Shown here one piece after another: positions 61,436 through 64,000 of a DNA stretch of 64,000 bases (position 1 is the first letter of the stretch; every line of letters starts with the position of its first letter). Origin of the DNA: Chitinophaga niabensis (GTDB taxonomy: Bacteria; Bacteroidota; Bacteroidia; Chitinophagales; Chitinophagaceae); NCBI RefSeq assembly GCF_900129465.1, contig NZ_FSRA01000002.1, positions 2,604,001-2,668,000 on the forward strand, in the 5' to 3' direction. The position numbers and the translations under genes were made by a program. The notes under the pieces are model-generated. The model was given only the letters and a program-made list of their open reading frames with translations. It did no database searches and was not told the origin of the DNA.

Positions 61436-63271
61436 ATGAAATCTATTATAACGCTGGTGCTCATTACGCTGCTTTTAATAACACCGTCCTGTATGAAGGA
61501 CTACCTGAATAAAACACCGGATGAAGATCTGACGGTTGATAAGGTATTTACCAACCCTGCTTTTGCAGAGCAATACCTGGCCAATATTTACTGGCATCTG
61601 CCAAAGGAGATCGCTTTTGTGGATAATCCGGGAGCAGGTAATCCGCCCAATAATCCGTTTACAGCAGCATCCGATGAAATGGAGCTGAGTTACGAAAACA
61701 ACTTCGCACAGGTGATGAATACAGGCAACTGGAATCCCACTACTTACACACAGGATATCTGGTCACAATGTTACATCGCTATCAGAAAAGCGAACATCTT
61801 CCTGGAGAACATCGACAAGCTGCAACCTTCAGAACTGGCCACTGCTGAACGGATCAGCCATTGGAAAGGGGAAGCGCTTTTTCTACGGGCTTTCTATCAC
61901 TTCTGCCTGATCAGGGTATATGGACCGGCGCCGATCGTAGACAAAACCATTCCGCTGGACAATGACTTCAAAGCTACGAGGCGCCAGCCTATTGATAAAT
62001 GTGTTGATTTTATTGTGAGTGAATGTGATAAAGCGGCTGCATTATTACAGCCGAGGATCACAGCAGAGAATGATTATGGCAGGCCGTCGAAGGCAGCCGC
62101 AGCAGCCCTGAAAGCAAGAGTGCTTTTGTATATGGCCAGTCCCTTGTGGAATGGTAACCCAGAGTATGCAGCCCTGAAAGATAAAGAAGGGATGCGCTTA
62201 TTTCCGGATGCACAACCTGCCAGGTGGCAAACCGCTGCTACAGCTGCAAAAGCCTGTATAGATCTGGCGGAATCCGCAGGATTTAAACTATACAAATCTG
62301 CTACCAACGATCCTGTAAAGAACTATCAGGAAGTATTTTATGTTAACTTTAATGACGAGGTATTTTTTACCAGCAATGATCCCGGCTATAATAATATTGA
62401 TGCATACAGCGAGCCAAGAGGTATGCCGGGTGCCTTCTGGCCATTGCAAACACCTTCCCAGGATATTGTAGATGATTATGAGATGGCGAATGGCCTGCGT
62501 CCCATTCTTGGATATAATGCAGATATGACGCCCATTATTAACCCGGCTTCAGGATATAGTGAAAACGCACAGGCTGCTACAGCAACTAATTATTATTATG
62601 CCGGTACACGCACGATGTATGTAGACAGGGAACCACGTTTTTATGCAAGCATCAATTTTACCGGCGCAAAATATAAAACAACACCTCCGCAAAGCAGAAC
62701 TACGCCATTGCAGTTTTGGAAAGGAGGTCTGGATGGCCGCCCCGTTGCAAGTGGTGAAAATTTCAGCAGAACGGGGTATCTTCTGAAGAAACTTACACAG
62801 CCGGCTTTTGTGATGCAACCCAAGGCAGACCCTCCAAGGGTTTGGATCTTCTTCAGGCTGGGTGAACAATACCTGAATTATGCGGAGGCACTGAATGAAG
62901 CACAAGGCCCTGTTGCGGATGTTTATAAATACCTGAACCTGATCAGGGAACGCAGCGGCCTGCCTGGTTTACCATCAGGATTGTCGCAGGGGGACATGAG
63001 AGAAAGGATCCGCCACGAACGCAGGATAGAACTGGCTTTTGAAACACATCGTTATTTTGATACACACCGCTGGCTAACCGCAGAAGGCATTGATAACAAA
63101 AACATCTACGGCCTCGATGTGTTGACCTCAGGATATACCATAGCCAGCGATGCATTTTATAAAAGAACAGCAATAGAAAAAAGGGTTTTTCAGAAGAAAC
63201 ATTACTTATGGCCGATCCAGCAGCGGGAAATTGAAAAGAACCCGAACCTGGTGCAAAACCCCGGCTGGTAG
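61436..63271 (+). CDS. SusD/RagB-family glycan-binding lipoprotein
   Basis: A 611-residue surface lipoprotein paired with the SusC encoded 19 nt upstream. The signal peptide ends at a lipobox (ITPSC, about Cys19) followed by MKDYLNKTPDEDLTVDKVF. TPR-like helices carry QCYIAIRKANIFLENIDKL and GEALFLRAFYHFCLIRVYGPAPIVDKTI (about 142-170). The C-terminal part ends in EQYLNYAEALNEAQGP, YLNLIRERSGLPGLP and RIRHERRIELAFETHRYFDTHRW (about 520-545), all SusD hallmarks. It is larger than the locus-1 SusD. The bound glycan is probably alpha-galactosyl- and furanosyl-containing, judging from the enzymes of the locus. Confidence 0.95.
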   Translation: MKSIITLVLITLLLITPSCMKDYLNKTPDEDLTVDKVFTNPAFAEQYLANIYWHLPKEIAFVDNPGAGNPPNNPFTAASDEMELSYENNFAQVMNTGNWNPTTYTQDIWSQCYIAIRKANIFLENIDKLQPSELATAERISHWKGEALFLRAFYHFCLIRVYGPAPIVDKTIPLDNDFKATRRQPIDKCVDFIVSECDKAAALLQPRITAENDYGRPSKAAAAALKARVLLYMASPLWNGNPEYAALKDKEGMRLFPDAQPARWQTAATAAKACIDLAESAGFKLYKSATNDPVKNYQEVFYVNFNDEVFFTSNDPGYNNIDAYSEPRGMPGAFWPLQTPSQDIVDDYEMANGLRPILGYNADMTPIINPASGYSENAQAATATNYYYAGTRTMYVDREPRFYASINFTGAKYKTTPPQSRTTPLQFWKGGLDGRPVASGENFSRTGYLLKKLTQPAFVMQPKADPPRVWIFFRLGEQYLNYAEALNEAQGPVADVYKYLNLIRERSGLPGLPSGLSQGDMRERIRHERRIELAFETHRYFDTHRWLTAEGIDNKNIYGLDVLTSGYTIASDAFYKRTAIEKRVFQKKHYLWPIQQREIEKNPNLVQNPGW

Positions 63272-63292
63272 AATTGATAAATTATTTTTCGG

Positions 63293-64000
63293 ATGATAAG
63301 AACATTGTACGGTACGCTCCTGTTGCTCCTTTTTTGCGGGATAGTACAGGCACAGGAATTATACGATCTGCCAGCCGGCGCTGAAAGCCGTTGGATCAGT
63401 TTAGAGAACATTACCGGTGCCAAAGGAAAAGGCGGCATGGAAAACAAGGGAGCAAAAGGGCATGCTTCTGAATGGCTGAAAGCAGGTGAAAGTAAAGTAA
63501 TGATGGACTATGAGGGTGCCGGTGTGATCAACCGCATCTGGCTGACCATCATAGACAGAAGCCCGGCAGCACTGCGTTCCATGTATATAGAAATGTATTG
63601 GGACGGTGCCACCAAACCTGCGGTATCTGTGCCGCTGGGGGATTTCTTTGGAATTGGCTTAGGCCGCAGAACAGCTTTTCAGAGTGCGTTGTTCTCAGAT
63701 CCTGAAGGCAAGTCTTTCAACTGTAATATTCCCATGCCTTTTAAAAAGCATGCAAAGATCGTACTGGTGAATGCATCAAAAGTTAACCAGCTGTTGTTCT
63801 ATGATATAAACCTTACACGCCTGAAGAAGCATCCGAAAGAAATTGCTTATTTCCATGCATGGTGGAGTACAAATGCGAATAGCAGCAAACTGGGAGAAGA
63901 CTTTGAAATACTGCCACGCATAAAAGGGAAGGGCCGCTTCTTAGGTACTAACCTGAGCATTATCGCCGATAAAATTTATGGAGATACCTGGTTTGGTGAA
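63293..64000 (+). CDS. Exported GH172/DUF2961 protein (3' truncated by window edge)
   Basis: The first 236 codons of an exported protein with a signal peptide (LLLLLFCGIVQAQ, about 9-21). The mature part matches DUF2961, now glycoside hydrolase family 172: SRWISLENITGAKGKGGMENKGAKGHASEWLKAGESK (about 31-70), VINRIWLTIIDRSP, LRSMYIEMYWDGATKPAVSVPLGDFFG and YFHAWWSTNAN. Known members act on fructofuranose or arabinofuranose linkages. It starts 21 nt after susD, so it belongs to the susCD transcript. Next to alpha-galactosidases, this points to a galactosyl/furanosyl glycan, possibly raffinose-type, as substrate. Confidence 0.85.
   Translation, partial: MIRTLYGTLLLLLFCGIVQAQELYDLPAGAESRWISLENITGAKGKGGMENKGAKGHASEWLKAGESKVMMDYEGAGVINRIWLTIIDRSPAALRSMYIEMYWDGATKPAVSVPLGDFFGIGLGRRTAFQSALFSDPEGKSFNCNIPMPFKKHAKIVLVNASKVNQLLFYDINLTRLKKHPKEIAYFHAWWSTNANSSKLGEDFEILPRIKGKGRFLGTNLSIIADKIYGDTWFGE

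Noticed and set aside
1..64000. tRNA, rRNA, CRISPR arrays, transposases, integrases, restriction-modification and toxin-antitoxin genes were looked for.
   Set aside because: Nothing matching was seen in the intergenic gaps or in the predicted proteins. Reading by eye could still miss a short RNA gene.

Overview
The window comes from a member of the Bacteroidota, most likely a soil-type Chitinophagaceae (Chitinophaga-like). Three things point there: two SusC/SusD outer-membrane uptake pairs, a type IX secretion tail on a large secreted protein, and repeated promoter elements of the Bacteroidota form TAnnTTTG with TTTG/TTG about 20 nt upstream. LytS/LytTR sensors, an Nramp-USP fusion, TlpA proteins with N-terminal DUF4369-like regions and short leaders without clear Shine-Dalgarno sequences fit as well. 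This is chromosomal DNA. I see no rRNA, tRNA, CRISPR array, transposase or phage genes. Coding density is high and no gene-free stretch exceeds 300 bases.

Layout. 1-2.3 kb: tail of an unknown gene, an NADP-binding oxidoreductase, a Crp/Fnr-type regulator and a methyltransferase. 2.3-13.7 kb: polysaccharide-utilisation-type locus 1 on the minus strand (TlpA-like protein, SusC, SusD, a 1016-residue beta-helix protein with T9SS tail), plus a second TlpA paralogue and a small unknown gene next to a long inverted repeat. 13.8-16.4 kb: two isocitrate dehydrogenases from different subfamilies side by side. 16.5-20.2 kb: a flavin reductase, then LiaF-like protein, DUF4288 protein, LytS kinase and LytTR regulator preceded by a well-formed LytTR-type operator. 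20.2-23.2 kb: mntR-mntH-hotdog thioesterase operon. 23.3-28 kb: lipoprotein, glyoxalase-fold protein, the clpS-aat N-degron pair and a Kef-type antiporter. 28-34.5 kb: GH106 rhamnosidase-like enzyme, PepSY membrane protein, secreted YCII protein, Tat-exported sugar isomerase and PhnB-like protein.

34.7-41 kb holds a phospho-signalling cassette: REC-PAS-kinase, CHASE3-HAMP-GAF-kinase-REC3 hybrid, CheR and a CheY-like protein. It is followed by a seven-CxxCH cytochrome, another PhnB-like protein and Ada. 44.3-47.7 kb is a minimal ethanolamine catabolism operon (permease, EutB, EutC) without microcompartment genes. 47.7-51.9 kb carries a small membrane protein, a PAP2 phosphatase, an ArnT-like glycosyltransferase and a DGPF/YCII protein with its ECF42-type sigma factor.

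51.8-64 kb is utilisation locus 2: GntR regulator, GH36 alpha-galactosidase and a related clan GH-D enzyme on the minus strand; LacI regulator, SusC, SusD and a truncated GH172/DUF2961 protein on the plus strand. Matching LacI-type palindromes lie at the lacI promoter and upstream of susC.

I did not find an obviously new defence or mobile system. The most informative undescribed signals are regulatory: the LytTR-type direct repeats, the LacI operator pair, the MntR half-site array, the 40-bp repeats before susC of locus 1 and the 21-bp repeats beside GH106/PepSY. The tandem isocitrate dehydrogenases and the thioesterase in the manganese operon are the most unusual gene arrangements.
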